Assembly: GCA_047967505.1 (NCBI GenBank)
Contig: CM106538.1
DNA: 64,000 nucleotides
Strand: one strand, 5' to 3'
DNA from: Dipteris shenzhenensis
Taxonomy: Eukaryota > Polypodiophyta > Polypodiopsida > Gleicheniales
Shown: piece after piece, positions 48,447 through 58,690 of the stretch
Numbering within the stretch: position 1 is the first letter of the stretch
How the letters are laid out: every line of letters starts with the position of its first letter
Notes under the pieces: model-generated
What the model was told of the DNA's origin: nothing
Databases searched by the model: none
What the model saw: the letters and a program-made list of their open reading frames with translations, nothing else
Made by a program: the position numbers and the translations under genes

Positions 48447-48653
48447 ATGCCAAGATCTAAAGGTTCTTCCAATGCTAAGCACTTGAAGAAGACTACAAGA
48501 AGGACAAAGTTCAAAGTGAAGAAGACCCCAACCAAGAAACTTTGGGAGAAGCCAACTGGGTATGAACATGCTAAACAATTAGGCTTTTCTGAATTTATCT
48601 CTAGCAATCTACATTTGTATGGTGAGGGAGATTTCTTTGTTCAACGAGATTAG
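48447..48653 (+). CDS. Small basic leader ORF, copy 2 (68 aa)
   Basis: The same peptide as at 48107, lacking one Thr and with KFKVKKT in place of KFKEKKT. It ends about 50 bp before the functional gag ATG (48702). Whether it is translated is unknown. The in-frame difference is compatible with coding constraint but two copies are too few to prove it. Confidence 0.35.
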   Translation: MPRSKGSSNAKHLKKTTRRTKFKVKKTPTKKLWEKPTGYEHAKQLGFSEFISSNLHLYGEGDFFVQRD

Positions 48654-48701
48654 TCATTTTGTAAGAGACTAGACACTGCCTGAAAAGGTTAAGACCCTCT
48701 C

Positions 48702-49528
48702 ATGGCTACTTATAAAATTGACAAGTTCAATGGCCAAGGCTTCCATACTTGGCAGATGAAGATAAAGTTTATGCTTATGAAAGAAAATCTATGGGACTTA
48801 GTCAAGGAAGGAACTCAATCCTCTCAGGAAGGTGAATCAACCACAACCAAAGGTAAAGGAAAGCCCACTGACTCTACTTCTACACCTGCAAATGCAAAAA
48901 GGATAGAGAAAGCTTATGCAATCATTGCATTAGGATTGGGAGATGATTATGTACAGCACATTTTAGATTTGGAATCCCCTTTTGAAGCATGGCATAAGTT
49001 AGCCATATTATTTGGTGCTAGCTCTCATACTTCCAAATTAAATCTGAAAATTAAGTTCTTTGAACTTAAAATGGAGGGAGATAATGTTGTTGCACATGTC
49101 AACACTCTGAGGAGTCTTATGACACAACTAGCGTCAATTGATTCTCTTGTCACTAAGGATGATGCTATGGCAATGCTTTTAAAGAGCATGCCTCAAGACT
49201 TCGACTATGTGGTTACTACTTTGAAGAATCTTCCTCAACCCACATTAGAAGGACCTTACAAGAAGAGGAAAGAAAGAACACTTCATGAATGGGCAAAATG
49301 CACATAGAAGCACTTGCAATGAAGTTTTCAAAGAGCAGGTACAAGGCTTGTAAACATTGTGGGAAAAACAATCATCTTGAGAAAGATTGTTATAAAATCA
49401 ACCCTTGCTCTTATTGTGGCAAGAATAATCACTCTAAAAAGTTTTGCAATGAGAAAAAGAGGACTATGACAAATCTGGTTGAAGAGAGAACTCCATCAAC
49501 AAATGAAGCATCCAACTTTGTGGCATAA
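48702..49528 (+). pseudogene. Copia-type gag with two zinc knuckles
   Basis: MATYKIDKFNGQGFHTWQMK starts a UBN2-type gag. IEKAYAIIALGLGDDYVQHI, AWHKLAILF and LKIKFFELKMEGDNVVAHVN are typical helices. Near 49248 the frame shifts; the restored frame (LQEEERKNTS) meets TGA at 49286 and continues with HIEALAMKFSKSRYK. Two CCHC knuckles then follow in tandem: CKHCGKNNHLEKDC and CSYCGKNNHSKKFC. It ends at 49528. It would bind and package element RNA, but the shift and the stop break the full-length protein. There is no pol downstream. Confidence 0.85.
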
Positions 49529-49858
49529 AACAAGGACTTTGCCTTTTGAGCAACTTGTCTTTGAATTTTTGTTTATCATCACTTCGTCAAATTTTGAGGT
49601 TCTCTACCTAGAGTAGCACTCCAAAAAGAATGTCATGTGTTTTATCTTTTGTAAATCACCTCTGGTCACCATATGATGTAGGCCATGTGATATGTGTTTG
49701 ATCTACCCTTGGGCACCTTTGCCAGCATGAGATCCTAGCCATAGATTTATCCTTGACCACCATGAGATGGCATGTGTGACCACCATGAGATAGCATGAGA
49801 AACTATGTGACTAGATGAATCCTTGACATTGCAAGAGGCAAACCCTTGAGGGGGGATA

Positions 49859-49920
49859 TGTTGGGATAAGTATGGTCAAGGGCTTGCTCTATGGTGCATG
49901 TGTGCATCTAGGGGAGTCAC

Positions 49921-49986
<66 letters not shown>

Positions 49987-50212
49987 TGAGTGATGATGTA
50001 AGCCAAAGGCCCCCACATGGGAGGTTCCTTTGATTTAGGCCAGTCCCACTGATGTAGGGGTTGATTGCCACTGATATAGGGGAGGTACCTACATCATCCT
50101 CTCTTTCTATATAATGGAGGACATTCCTTCATTCTAAGACATGGATTTTGCCTCACTTGAGCTCCCTCTCTTTGCGCCATGATGCATCTCTTCTACCCCA
50201 CACTCTTCTACA
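49859..50212 (+). repeat. 3' LTR of the gag-only element, with (GT)n expansion
   Basis: 354 bp. About 30 uninterrupted TG/GT units fill 49924-49984, where the 5' LTR has only five. Elsewhere the two LTRs are nearly identical, indicating a fairly recent insertion. Confidence 0.92.
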
Positions 50213-52677
50213 AATATGAGTTCTCCTTCTTTTCTTCCATGTGTCATTACAATTAGGGTTTTGGTCATTCTTGATCAAAAAATTTTATTCTTAATAATTT
50301 TGAAATATATAGGATTATTTATTTATCCATTAATGTATTAAGTGAGTAAGCTTTAATTTACTTTACTGTGTAATTTGAAATTCTAATTTATAATTTACAA
50401 TAATTCTCCATTGATATCTCTATACTTTTATATCATCTTGTTTTATCAATTTTTGCAGATCAATAGTTACTTAAGAAGGAAATTTTCTATTTAAAAAGTG
50501 TATCATGATTCATGCCTTGAGTTTAGAACTTACAAGGAATAGATTCACTTGAATGCATTCTTTCAATAATAAAGTGTGTAAAGTATGTAAAAACATAATT
50601 TTTTTATTTTTAACATTTCTTTTGACACCAAAGTGTCATTGATTATCCCACATACAAAATTTCTTTTCAGGTTTCATACGTATATATATATTTTTTCTTT
50701 TTTTTTGACATTCTCGTAAGCATATCAAAGAGGTGGTCGTATCTTCAATGCAACCACATGAATTTGCCACCTATGGAAGCTTAATTTTAATATATTTAGA
50801 TTGGAACATGCAATTTTAGAAAGATAAAATAAAAATAATATGCTTAGATAGTTCATGCCTTAGTCTATATAGTTTAATTCGTATGAGGGGAAAGAGGTGA
50901 AAGTAGTGGACTATAAAATTTCAATGAAGGCCATTGAAGGGACATTTAGTGCTTTTCATCTCTAAGTCAAGAGATTCTCCCTTTGAAAGTATTTATAAAT
51001 TGGATTTTTATGTAGATGCTAACATTCTTTATTCATTAAAGTGTTTTTCCCAGCTTGTATAGTAGGTCATGAATTTCATGAAAATAATTATTCATTTGCC
51101 ATCTTTGCAAAATCATAACTATTAATCTATAATAAACTAATATGTATCTATCAAAATTCATGGTCTTTCAATCATGAGGGATTTTGCAATTATCTATTTC
51201 GTTTTTAGGATCCAATACATAAAAGCAATACTTTTTTTAAGATTAAGATGTCAAAAGTTAGCTTCAAAAAATATTTTGTATCGAATTGCATGTTTATTAT
51301 AAATATGTACAAATTTAACCTTAGTTTAAATCTTAGGTTTAAATCTAGCATTATTTGGAGAAAATATTAAAAGTGGGTAACACGCAATAGCTCTCACTTA
51401 ATATACAATAGCATTTAATAAAATCGTTGAAAAAATAGATGTTTATATCGACTCTTATCTTTAATGGGTCCTTTGACCTAATATGGCTACCAAATTTTAT
51501 GTGGTTATAATTCAAAGGCATGTTTTTTACAGCATGCACATACTTTGCCACATGGGCCCTTATAACCATGTTAATTTTTGACATCATCAAGGCATTTTTG
51601 TTACAACATGTATGTACTTTCCATATAGGTCCACCTCAATTTCTAACATTACCATCACTAACCTGCTTACCTCGTTCATGTTGATTGTTATATAGGACAT
51701 GGAGAAGTAGAGAACTAACTTGGAGCAAGGTAGACATAGCACGAAACAAAGTGGTAGGAACAAGATTGGGGGAGCTACGTAGCAAAGAGGAGGAACAAGC
51801 AAGGGAAGCACTAAGAGGGAGACAATAGGTGGGGCCTTAATGTTGCATGGCATGGTGATCATGCAATGATCTGCCATCGAAGTGCACCTGTATTGGAGTT
51901 TGGAAACCTCTCTAGAATTTGGGGCACCAACCAGTAGAATTGTAGTGGGAAACTCCTCTAGTCAACATCACATCTTTGTGAAATTGGGTATCTCAAAAAG
52001 AAACAAGGTGGCAAACCACTATGGCCGTGCTTTTATTAAAACTAAGAGTTATTGAGCTACTAATTAAATGCTTAAAAATGATTAACACCTTTATTCATTA
52101 ACCATTTTTTCAAGTGGTTCACCTTGACCAAAAGAACACATTGTCGGAGAGAAAATGGCCAATTGTATGTTGCTAATATATCAAATGAGAGGAAATGTCC
52201 TATCTAATATATCAAAATAAAGAACTTTCGAACCAAAAGAGAACTTTGTCGAGGGAGAAAATGTCCAATTGTATGTTGTTGGTCTGCCCTTAGGTTAGCC
52301 TTAGCAACGATGAGATTTTGGCAAAGCAGAAATTAGGTATTTCTTGAATTTTTTAAAGCGCATTTTCCTATTGGCTCTTCTTCATTGGACTTGAATGCAG
52401 ACTTTAAAGTGGTTGACTTTCTCTCTCTCTCTCACCTCTCTCTCTCTCCCTTCTTTATGTCCTTATGAATGATTTGAATATCATTCACCTTGTTAATATT
52501 ATGTTAATAGGAGGTTCGAAGAGTATGCCAATGGCCCAAAAATGCATTGTATTCAAATCAAAAAGTTATTGTGCACATGTACATTGTATCCGACCCCAAA
52601 AATGGCAGTCACGAGTAGTATAAGAAGTAGCTCGTTCATGTTGAGGCTTGTGTGGCGACGAGTGTATATTTGGAAGC
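50213..52677. other. AT-rich intergenic stretch upstream of the dioxygenase
   Basis: No gene or repeat I can name. A CT-rich microsatellite ((CT)n, 52422-52450) lies about 230 bp before the dioxygenase start and could be part of its promoter/5'UTR. Reverse-strand ORFs at 51351-51877 look fortuitous. The last 150 bp before the gene become CpG-rich. Confidence 0.6.
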
Positions 52678-54629
52678 ATGCCCGCTGAGGCTCGCTCAAC
52701 CGCCTTCCCCCTCGCACTTCCCACACTCTCCGATCTCCCCATTCACCTCTCCCTTCCTAGCGCCTGGGATGGCCCAACTCTCGCAGCCTCGCCGTCCTCT
52801 TGGGTCTACCACCTAACCTCCCCCGAGATCGCTGAAATCGATGCCGCTATCTCCCACTTCCTCGCATCGGGGACTCCTCTGTCAGAGGTGCAACGGGAGA
52901 ACTTCCCGCTCCCAGAGCTCGGGAAGAGGCTTGGGGAGATCAAGGAGGAGCTTATCAATGGGATAGGGGTTGTGCTCATCAGGGGGCTGCCTGTGGAGCG
53001 ATATTGTCGGGAAGAGCAGTGTGTGGCGTTCATGGGCGTGGGGAGCTACTTGGGGGAAAGGGTCTCCCAGAATGGGAAGGGACATGTGCTCGGGCATGTG
53101 AAGGTAGGGTGGCTTGTTTTTTCGTTCTTTGCTCTTTGATTTAGCTGCTACTCATGGTCGTAGTCTTGAAGCCCGGTTCAAAATCAGGAGGTCCGTTTTC
53201 GCTCATTACTAGTATTTGCTATTTGCTTCTGGTTGCAACTCCTCGGTTTCGACATTGTGTTTAATTTCAAGCTGCACAGATTACTCTCGATTCAGTTACA
53301 CACAGATGATCTAGCCTATGATCGACCAGAGATATGGACTTATGTATGTGTTCCAGGACCTTGGCGCCGATCCTACAAAACCAGAGACCAGATTCTACAC
53401 CACAAACCAGCGGCAACGTTTCCACACTGACGATTGCGATATCGTGGGTCTGTTGTGCTTGCAAGTATCGGAAGAGGGAGGTGAGAGTGCCGTGGCGTCA
53501 AGTGCCACCATCTACAACGAGCTACGCAAGGAGAACAACGGAGAGCTTGTAAAAGTGCTGTTTGAGCCGTTCTATTGGGACAAGTGAGTGTGGAGCAAAG
53601 TTTTCTTTTTCTTTTTACCCTCTACGCTCTTTCAGCACGATTCGCTGCTCGCGTAGGTAGACGCCTTACCACTTGAGCTGCTGATGCTTTCTCATTTTGA
53701 AGCAAAGTTATGATCAAAGCATTGAGGAGAAAATTAGTTTGAGAATTGTTATTATTTCCTTTACAACGACTTGTAGTACTATTGTTTGAGTATTATCAAG
53801 AAGGTATAATTCTCACTTTAGTATTATGGAAATTTTAGAAAAGCTAGAGTGGCACACAAAGTGTTAAATTTGAAAAAGGCCATCTAGATTCTAGAATGGA
53901 GTCAAACAAATGTGACTCATAATCCTCATTATAACCTAAGTATGCCAAAAGGGAGACTTCAAGGCAACCTGCCATTTATGGCAAAGTCCACGCATTCTAA
54001 CAATTTTTCCTTCTTGGTATTCAGGAAAGGTGAGATTGCTAAGTCCACGCATTCTAACAATTTTTCCTTCTTGGTATTCAGGAAAGGTGAGATTGCTCTT
54101 GGTGAGATCCCTTACTTTGTTCTTCCGATCGCATTCTTTTATGATGGCCATGTCATCATCCGATATGATCGCAACTTTGTAACAACCTTGGCACGATTCG
54201 AAGAAGTCCCCCCCCTCAAGCTCGAGCAAATAGAGGCACTTAATAGGTTGGAAGCAATGGCCGATCAAGTTGCACTAAGAATGGTATTACGGTGTGTATC
54301 TCCTTTATTCTCTTTCATCACTCCGTGTGACAACATTGAATGTGACAATGCTTGTATTTTCCAAAATGCTAGACCCTTGAATGCTTACTCTTTTTTTACA
54401 TAAATACAGCAAAGGAGACCTGCAATTTGTCCACAACCATGCAATTCTCCATGCACGGACTACATTTCGAGACACACTTGAGCACACTCGCCACCTTCTT
54501 CGACTTTGGCTCTCTACAGGTGGTCAAGGTGGGTGGAAGCTACCATGGGATCCGACGGGGGAGACAAGGAAGCGAATGGGGATCAATGTCAAAGGGGTGG
54601 TAGAGAAAGTTCCATTGGAAGCAGAATAG
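52678..54629 (+). CDS. TauD/TfdA-like Fe(II)/2-oxoglutarate dioxygenase (4 exons)
   Basis: Exons as I read them are 52678-53103, 53357-53583, 54082-54291 and 54410-54629, giving about 360 residues. Introns have GT-AG ends (donors GTAGGG, GTGAGT, GTGTGT; acceptors GTGTTCCAG, TTGGTATTCAG, ATAAATACAG) and frames join correctly. I chose ATG 52678 (MPAEARSTAFPL) because the upstream frame lacks another ATG. Exon 1 carries an N-terminal cap (SAWDGP..., GIGVVLIRGLPVERY). Exon 2 has RFHTDDCDIVGLLCL with the HxD iron ligands. Exon 3 has EIPYFVLPIAFFYDG. Exon 4 has FVHNHAILHARTTF (distal His) and RHLLRLWL (2-oxoglutarate Arg). Such enzymes hydroxylate small molecules in a 2-oxoglutarate-dependent way; the substrate is unknown. 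The ligands are intact, so it is probably functional. Exon 1 is notably GC-rich. Confidence 0.88.
53984..54097 (+). repeat. 57-bp tandem duplication spanning the exon 3 acceptor
   Basis: 53984-54040 and 54041-54097 are identical copies. Each contains pyrimidine tract, AG and the first codons of exon 3, so two equal acceptors exist (exon start 54025 or 54082). 57 is a multiple of three and the extra stretch has no stop, so use of the first acceptor would add 19 residues (KSTHSNNFSFLVFRKGEIA type) in frame. Confidence 0.95.
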
Positions 54630-54690
54630 CGTAGCATTGACGATTTGTTGTGCTTATAAAGTATTGCACAAATAGTGGGTTGATTTGTTC

Positions 54691-54692
<2 letters not shown>

Positions 54693-54727
<35 letters not shown>
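54693..54727. repeat. (GA)n microsatellite
   Basis: GA run of about 17 units, 65 bp after the dioxygenase stop codon, possibly in its 3'UTR. Confidence 0.9.
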
Positions 54728-54732
<5 letters not shown>

Positions 54733-54892
54733 AAAGCTTTTATATTTAGTATTTAAAATAGGAAACTTGAAGAGTCCTTATTTATATTGGTGGCCTAACA
54801 ACCAGTAAAAAAACTCGATGTCGCAATTTCTAGTAAATGCCATCATGGTTAAAGTCTAGGAGTTTTTTCATTTTATACAAGTGTCCGTGCCC

Positions 54893-55120
54893 CTTGTTGA
54901 AGGCTAAGGTATTGTGCATCTCCTAGATGTACTTTGAAGCTCACTCACATTTGAAAGTCAATGAATAGACCCAACCAACCTATTGAAGCTTTCAATCTAG
55001 TAGAAAAGTATCCCTTGTTGAAGGCTAAGGTATTGTGCGTCTCTTAGATTTACTTTGAAGCTCATCGCATTTGAAAGTCGAGGAATAGACCACACTAGCC
55101 TAGTGAAGCATGAGTCCATG
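54893..55120. repeat. ~120-bp tandem duplication
   Basis: CCCTTGTTGAAGGCTAAGGT and what follows (ATTGTGC...TTACTTTGAAGCTCA...TTTGAAAGTC...GAATAGACC) appears at about 54893 and again at about 55011, with some divergence. No coding sequence. The rest of 54730-55680 shows nothing I recognise beyond the doubled phrase CAATAAAGCCTTT near 55370/55430. Confidence 0.75.
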
Positions 55121-55679
55121 TAAATGATGCATCCAAAGTCTACATGAATTAGCAATTTAAAAAGATAGCCATACTTGGTGGGAAAGATTGGCATTTCTAG
55201 AACAAATACTATGTCTTTCCATTAGTGCTTTGGATAGTAGGCACCATGGGAAAGCATTCATTCATGTCCTTAACACCAAAACATGCTACACACCTCAAAG
55301 ATCGCATAACAACATAACTACCCAAATGAAATCATTTGTATTATTGAGAATCTAGCGTTGTGAGATGAGGCAATAAAGCCTTTCGAAAGTTGGGAGGTAG
55401 CAATATACCTCCAAAATATGAGCTCAAATGTGCAATAAAGCCTTTTAAAAGTTATTGCTACCTTTAAAATCTTATTTCAAATGTGCAAGGGTAGTATATT
55501 ATGTATGGCAAAAATCTATGGCTTTCAAATTGCCATCGCATCACCTTCTTGAGATAGTATTGCTATCAAGAAATTACCAAATGAATCTTTAGGGTTGGCA
55601 AAAGCACCAAGATGTCAGTTGCACTTTCCTTGTGCATCACCACTCCATCCATCCCACTTATGGAACTAGGTCATGTTGA

Positions 55680-56760
55680 GCAAATCCATAGAGGCAGAGG
55701 TAGAAATACTCAAAACTTAAACAATCAAACCAAGGGTCTAAAGAGTAGGAAAGACCAAATTTGATAGGTTGCCAAACAAGAGTATGATCGGCCACCTAGG
55801 ATTCACAAAGATGATTGGAAAATGCCCAAGACAAGGTTAATAAGATCCTTGATAAGCACAAGCAACTATTAGAAGAAATTATAGCTAGTGTAAGAGAAGG
55901 TGAGCCAAGCCCACCTTAGTAATAGTGGACGTGACCGGTTCCTTATGTATTTTTTAAGCCCTCTACTCTAATCGACTAACTGTGATAAGAATGCATAAGA
56001 TGCCCCTTTTTTCAATGTAGCATTCGAAAGAGACTATAGAGATCTTGAGTATAAATGTGCATACCAACATGATATAAAGTGATTATTAATTTATTTGATA
56101 CCATAGAGGCATCAGGCAAGGAAACAATGTATATATTGATGTAAGATCTTAAGCCATACCTCACTTCAAATGCTTGCAAATATCAAAGAAACAAATGCCA
56201 ATGGTTTAACTGTGACTCTTATTGTTCATGGAAATGCTCCAATAAGCATGGATAGTGGGAGGAACAAGAGAAGCAACTAGAGTTTGTGATGACGAGGGTG
56301 ATGATGAGAGATTAAGGGTAGCATTATGGGGAGTATTGATTAGAGTAACGCAAGATGCATATATTGTTTTCGACAATTGTAAAAATATATTTTCATGGAA
56401 TCCAAAGGTAGAGGAAACCCTAAAAGAGGAGGAGATCAGTACAGTACTCCTAAGAAAATAGACAACTTTAATTATTGCGATATCCTAGGCAATTGGGAAC
56501 CAAAATGCAAGAAGAAACATGGAGGCTTGAAAATAGACAACTTTATTGCGATATCCTAGGCAATTGGGAACCAAAATGCAAGAAGAAACATGGAGGCTTA
56601 CCCAGTGGTTAGAACAATAAATTTGGAAATTCACGTCTAAGTAGAGACAATCTACACATTGTGCTTATGATGACTCTCAAGATTATTATCAACACAAGGT
56701 CTTCATTATCTCTTAGTATGCTAAGGATCCTTCAGTATGCTCTTTCAAAGAAGCTAGCCT
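55680..56760 (+). pseudogene. Copia-like gag remnant with doubled knuckle region
   Basis: The + strand frame near 56400 reads SKGRGNPKRGGDQYS-like basic sequence, then FNYCDILGNWEPKCKKK, a wrecked CCHC knuckle. A stretch of about 75 bp (56458-56530) is repeated at 56531-56603 with a small deletion. Upstream, KDDWKMPKTRLI-like basic sequence fits the end of gag. No protease or pol follows. Confidence 0.45.
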
Positions 56761-57607
56761 TTGAGAGGGAACATGGTTTCTAAATCAGGTGTGAGTAACC
56801 ACATGATACAAAAGGGGATTGGTTTTAAAAACTCCGCCCTAATAGAAATCCTCGAGAAAATGCTATGATGAATGGTGACATGTCTCCCAAGGTAGAAAGA
56901 ATTGGAACTTTGCATAGTGGTGCAAGCACCACAAAAGGCATTCAACACTATATTGGATAATCTAGGAATCTCCCAAGTCCCACTTTCAAGTAAAGGGTTA
57001 AGATTTGACCATGTGGCCAAAACTTGAACTCTTGTTTGCAATTGGGATTTGGGAGAATTCCCTAATATGATGCTTAGGATGGATTCCACTTTCAAGTAAT
57101 GGGTTCAGATTTAAACATGTGGCCAAACCTTGACCATATTGGGAAGTCCCAAATTATTTGAAAATTCCCTAATATAGTGTTATTCCCAAATTGAAAAGGA
57201 TCCCACCTAAATTGAAAAGCACAATCTTGCCTTAATAGGACTCCTACGTAATAGGAGAACACTTGAGCTAGGTTCAAATCTTTTTCCATATAAAGGATGG
57301 CCGTGGTGAAGACTTCTCCTTACATGGAACCATGTTGACTTGTGAGGCACACATCACACCACTCTACATCACTTAACACTACATATCTATCTCCATCCTC
57401 ATTTGCATATGGTGTAGTCTCATCTATCTCCATCCTCATTTGCATATGGTGTAGTCTCACAGTTGCAAAGTAGTTGTGGGCATGGTCATCTACCATAGCT
57501 CTTCTAAATTCTCTATCAAACAAGGAAAACATAGCCATGATACATTTTTTACCATGTGTGGTGCATATGTGTCTAAGATTGTGCATGAGTATGCTTATAC
57601 CATGTAT
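56760..57607. repeat. Spacer with two tandem duplications
   Basis: Two diverged copies (about 56980 and 57085) of CCACTTTCAAGTAAnGGGTT, then GATTTnAnCATGTGGCCAAA. A perfect 37-bp tandem copy lies at about 57385-57458 (unit begins ATCTATCTCCATCCTCATTT). No gene recognised. Confidence 0.7.
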
Positions 57608-58524
57608 CTAATTGTTTGATGCATATAAAGTGCTTTGTTGCTCATCTTGCTTGTCAGGTGATGGTATGATGATAAGCTCTTGAGGTTTGTCCTCTTGGCT
57701 CTCCTCAATTGGTTTGTTAGGCATTTCTTCTCTTGGCTTGGTATCCTCCTTTTCAGCTTCATGTTTCTCTTCAGTATGCTTTTGGTCTACAAGAGATGCA
57801 TTATCTTCCTTAACAGGTGACTCCTTGATTTCCATATCCTTTTCCCATGTTGCTTCTGGCTTTACTTCTCCTTGCTTGCACCTTAGTTTCATAATTTTTC
57901 TAGTTGAAGTGGTATCCCTCGACTCTTTTATATGATTGCTCTATGTACCCGATTTTCTTCATCTCCCTTCTTTATGCTTTTGTAAGTGGTATTTTCTCTA
58001 GGCTTTCTGAGCCCCCCTTGCTCTCATGGGCCTTCCCTGTTGTGTAACTATGTTGGCATACTCAACTAACCCTGCAAGCATCTATCTTAATTTGGATTTT
58101 GTTACATTCCTTTTCTCCTTTCCTAGAACTTCGCCCATAATCTTTGAATGAACTATTCTAGCCCAATTATATTTGCATCCATTTTCAGCTAATAGAATAA
58201 CAGAGTAATTAGCTTCTGACATATAGTTGTACTTGGTGAGGAAAAGAACTCTCTCTAAAAACCACAAAATTTGTTTCGACCTCATTGAACTTCTACAAGT
58301 CTTAATCATATAAAACAGACGCATAGTCTGTGGCATCCCAAACTCTGCTACCATCTGTTGTTGTGTGTATTTCACCTCTGGCTTAGTGGGTGCATCTGGG
58401 CACAATTGCAATTGAAATACTTTTGAGACCACATGTTATGTCAACTTTATTCCCGATGCTAAGAACTCATCGGATTCTTGTAATCTAGCAAACTCTTTAT
58501 CTACCTGCAAGGTAATATGCCACT
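57608..58524 (-). pseudogene. Unidentified ORF relic cut by a copia insertion
   Basis: The reverse strand reads, from the copia junction at 58524 inward, a helix-rich segment (HITLQVDKEFARLQESDEFL, then after a stop VVSKVFQLQLCPDAPTKPEV), a conserved-looking core (YNYMSEANYSVILLAENGCK) and, after frame breaks, a Lys/Glu-rich acidic tail (MEIKESPVKEDNASLVDQKH) ending at 57608. Acidic, charged tails and internal stops suggest a decayed transposon ORF. I cannot name the family. Confidence 0.4.
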
Positions 58525-58675
58525 TGTGGGGGTTAAAGGCCACTATACCTTAACCCTGGTTATGTACAATACTCAAACACACACATATATATATATGGAT
58601 GAAATAGAAGATTACCAAAAAACTTGTATCTCTTAAGCTTCCTCTCTGCCACTCAGCTTTCGTTGTGTCCTCACA
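58525..58675 (+). repeat. 5' LTR of copia copy A2
   Basis: 151 bp, unusually short for copia. It shares TTATGTACAATACTCAAACA and CTTTCGTTG with the 169-bp LTR at 30643-30811. TATATATATATGG at about 58585 may serve as the TATA element. Confidence 0.85.
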
Positions 58676-58677
58676 AC

Positions 58678-58690
58678 TGGTATCAAAGCC
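58678..58690 (+). promoter_or_regulatory. Primer binding site of copia copy A2
   Basis: TGGTATCAAAGCC, two bases after the LTR, one mismatch from the tRNA-iMet copia site. Confidence 0.85.

Larger units (their letters stand above)
48081..48757 (+). repeat. 340-bp tandem duplication across the gag start
   Basis: Copy 1 is 48081-48420 and copy 2 starts at 48421. They differ by a 3-bp indel and a handful of substitutions. Each copy carries a Lys/Arg-rich small ORF and then the gag start codon (48366 and 48702) with the same first 19 codons. In copy 1 the gag frame runs back into the repeat and stops after about 30 codons. Confidence 0.93.
47076..50212 (+). mobile_element. Compact LTR retrotransposon with gag only (TR-GAG type)
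   Basis: 5' LTR 47076-47417 and 3' LTR 49859-50212 both start TGTTGGGATAAGTATGG and end CTCTTCTACA. They are flanked by a perfect 5-bp duplication AATAT (47071-47075, 50213-50217). A primer site TGGTATCAGAGC follows the 5' LTR (47420-47431) and a polypurine tract (TTGAGGGGGGA) precedes the 3' LTR. The 2.4-kb interior has a leader with a 340-bp tandem duplication and one gag-like gene. There is no protease, integrase or RT, so it must have been mobilised in trans. Confidence 0.92.

Noticed and set aside
49889-50071. Thr-His repeat protein on the reverse strand
   Set aside because: Translation of the GT microsatellite in an LTR.
51351-51877. Reverse-strand ORFs of 79 and 96 codons
   Set aside because: AT-rich, no motif, no splice or promoter context; judged fortuitous.
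52648-52677. Upstream start of the dioxygenase at 52648
   Set aside because: The codon there is TTG; the first in-frame ATG is 52678.
53936-54268. 110-aa reverse-strand ORF over dioxygenase exon 3
   Set aside because: It is a shadow of the real exon and of the 57-bp duplication, and repeats itself accordingly.
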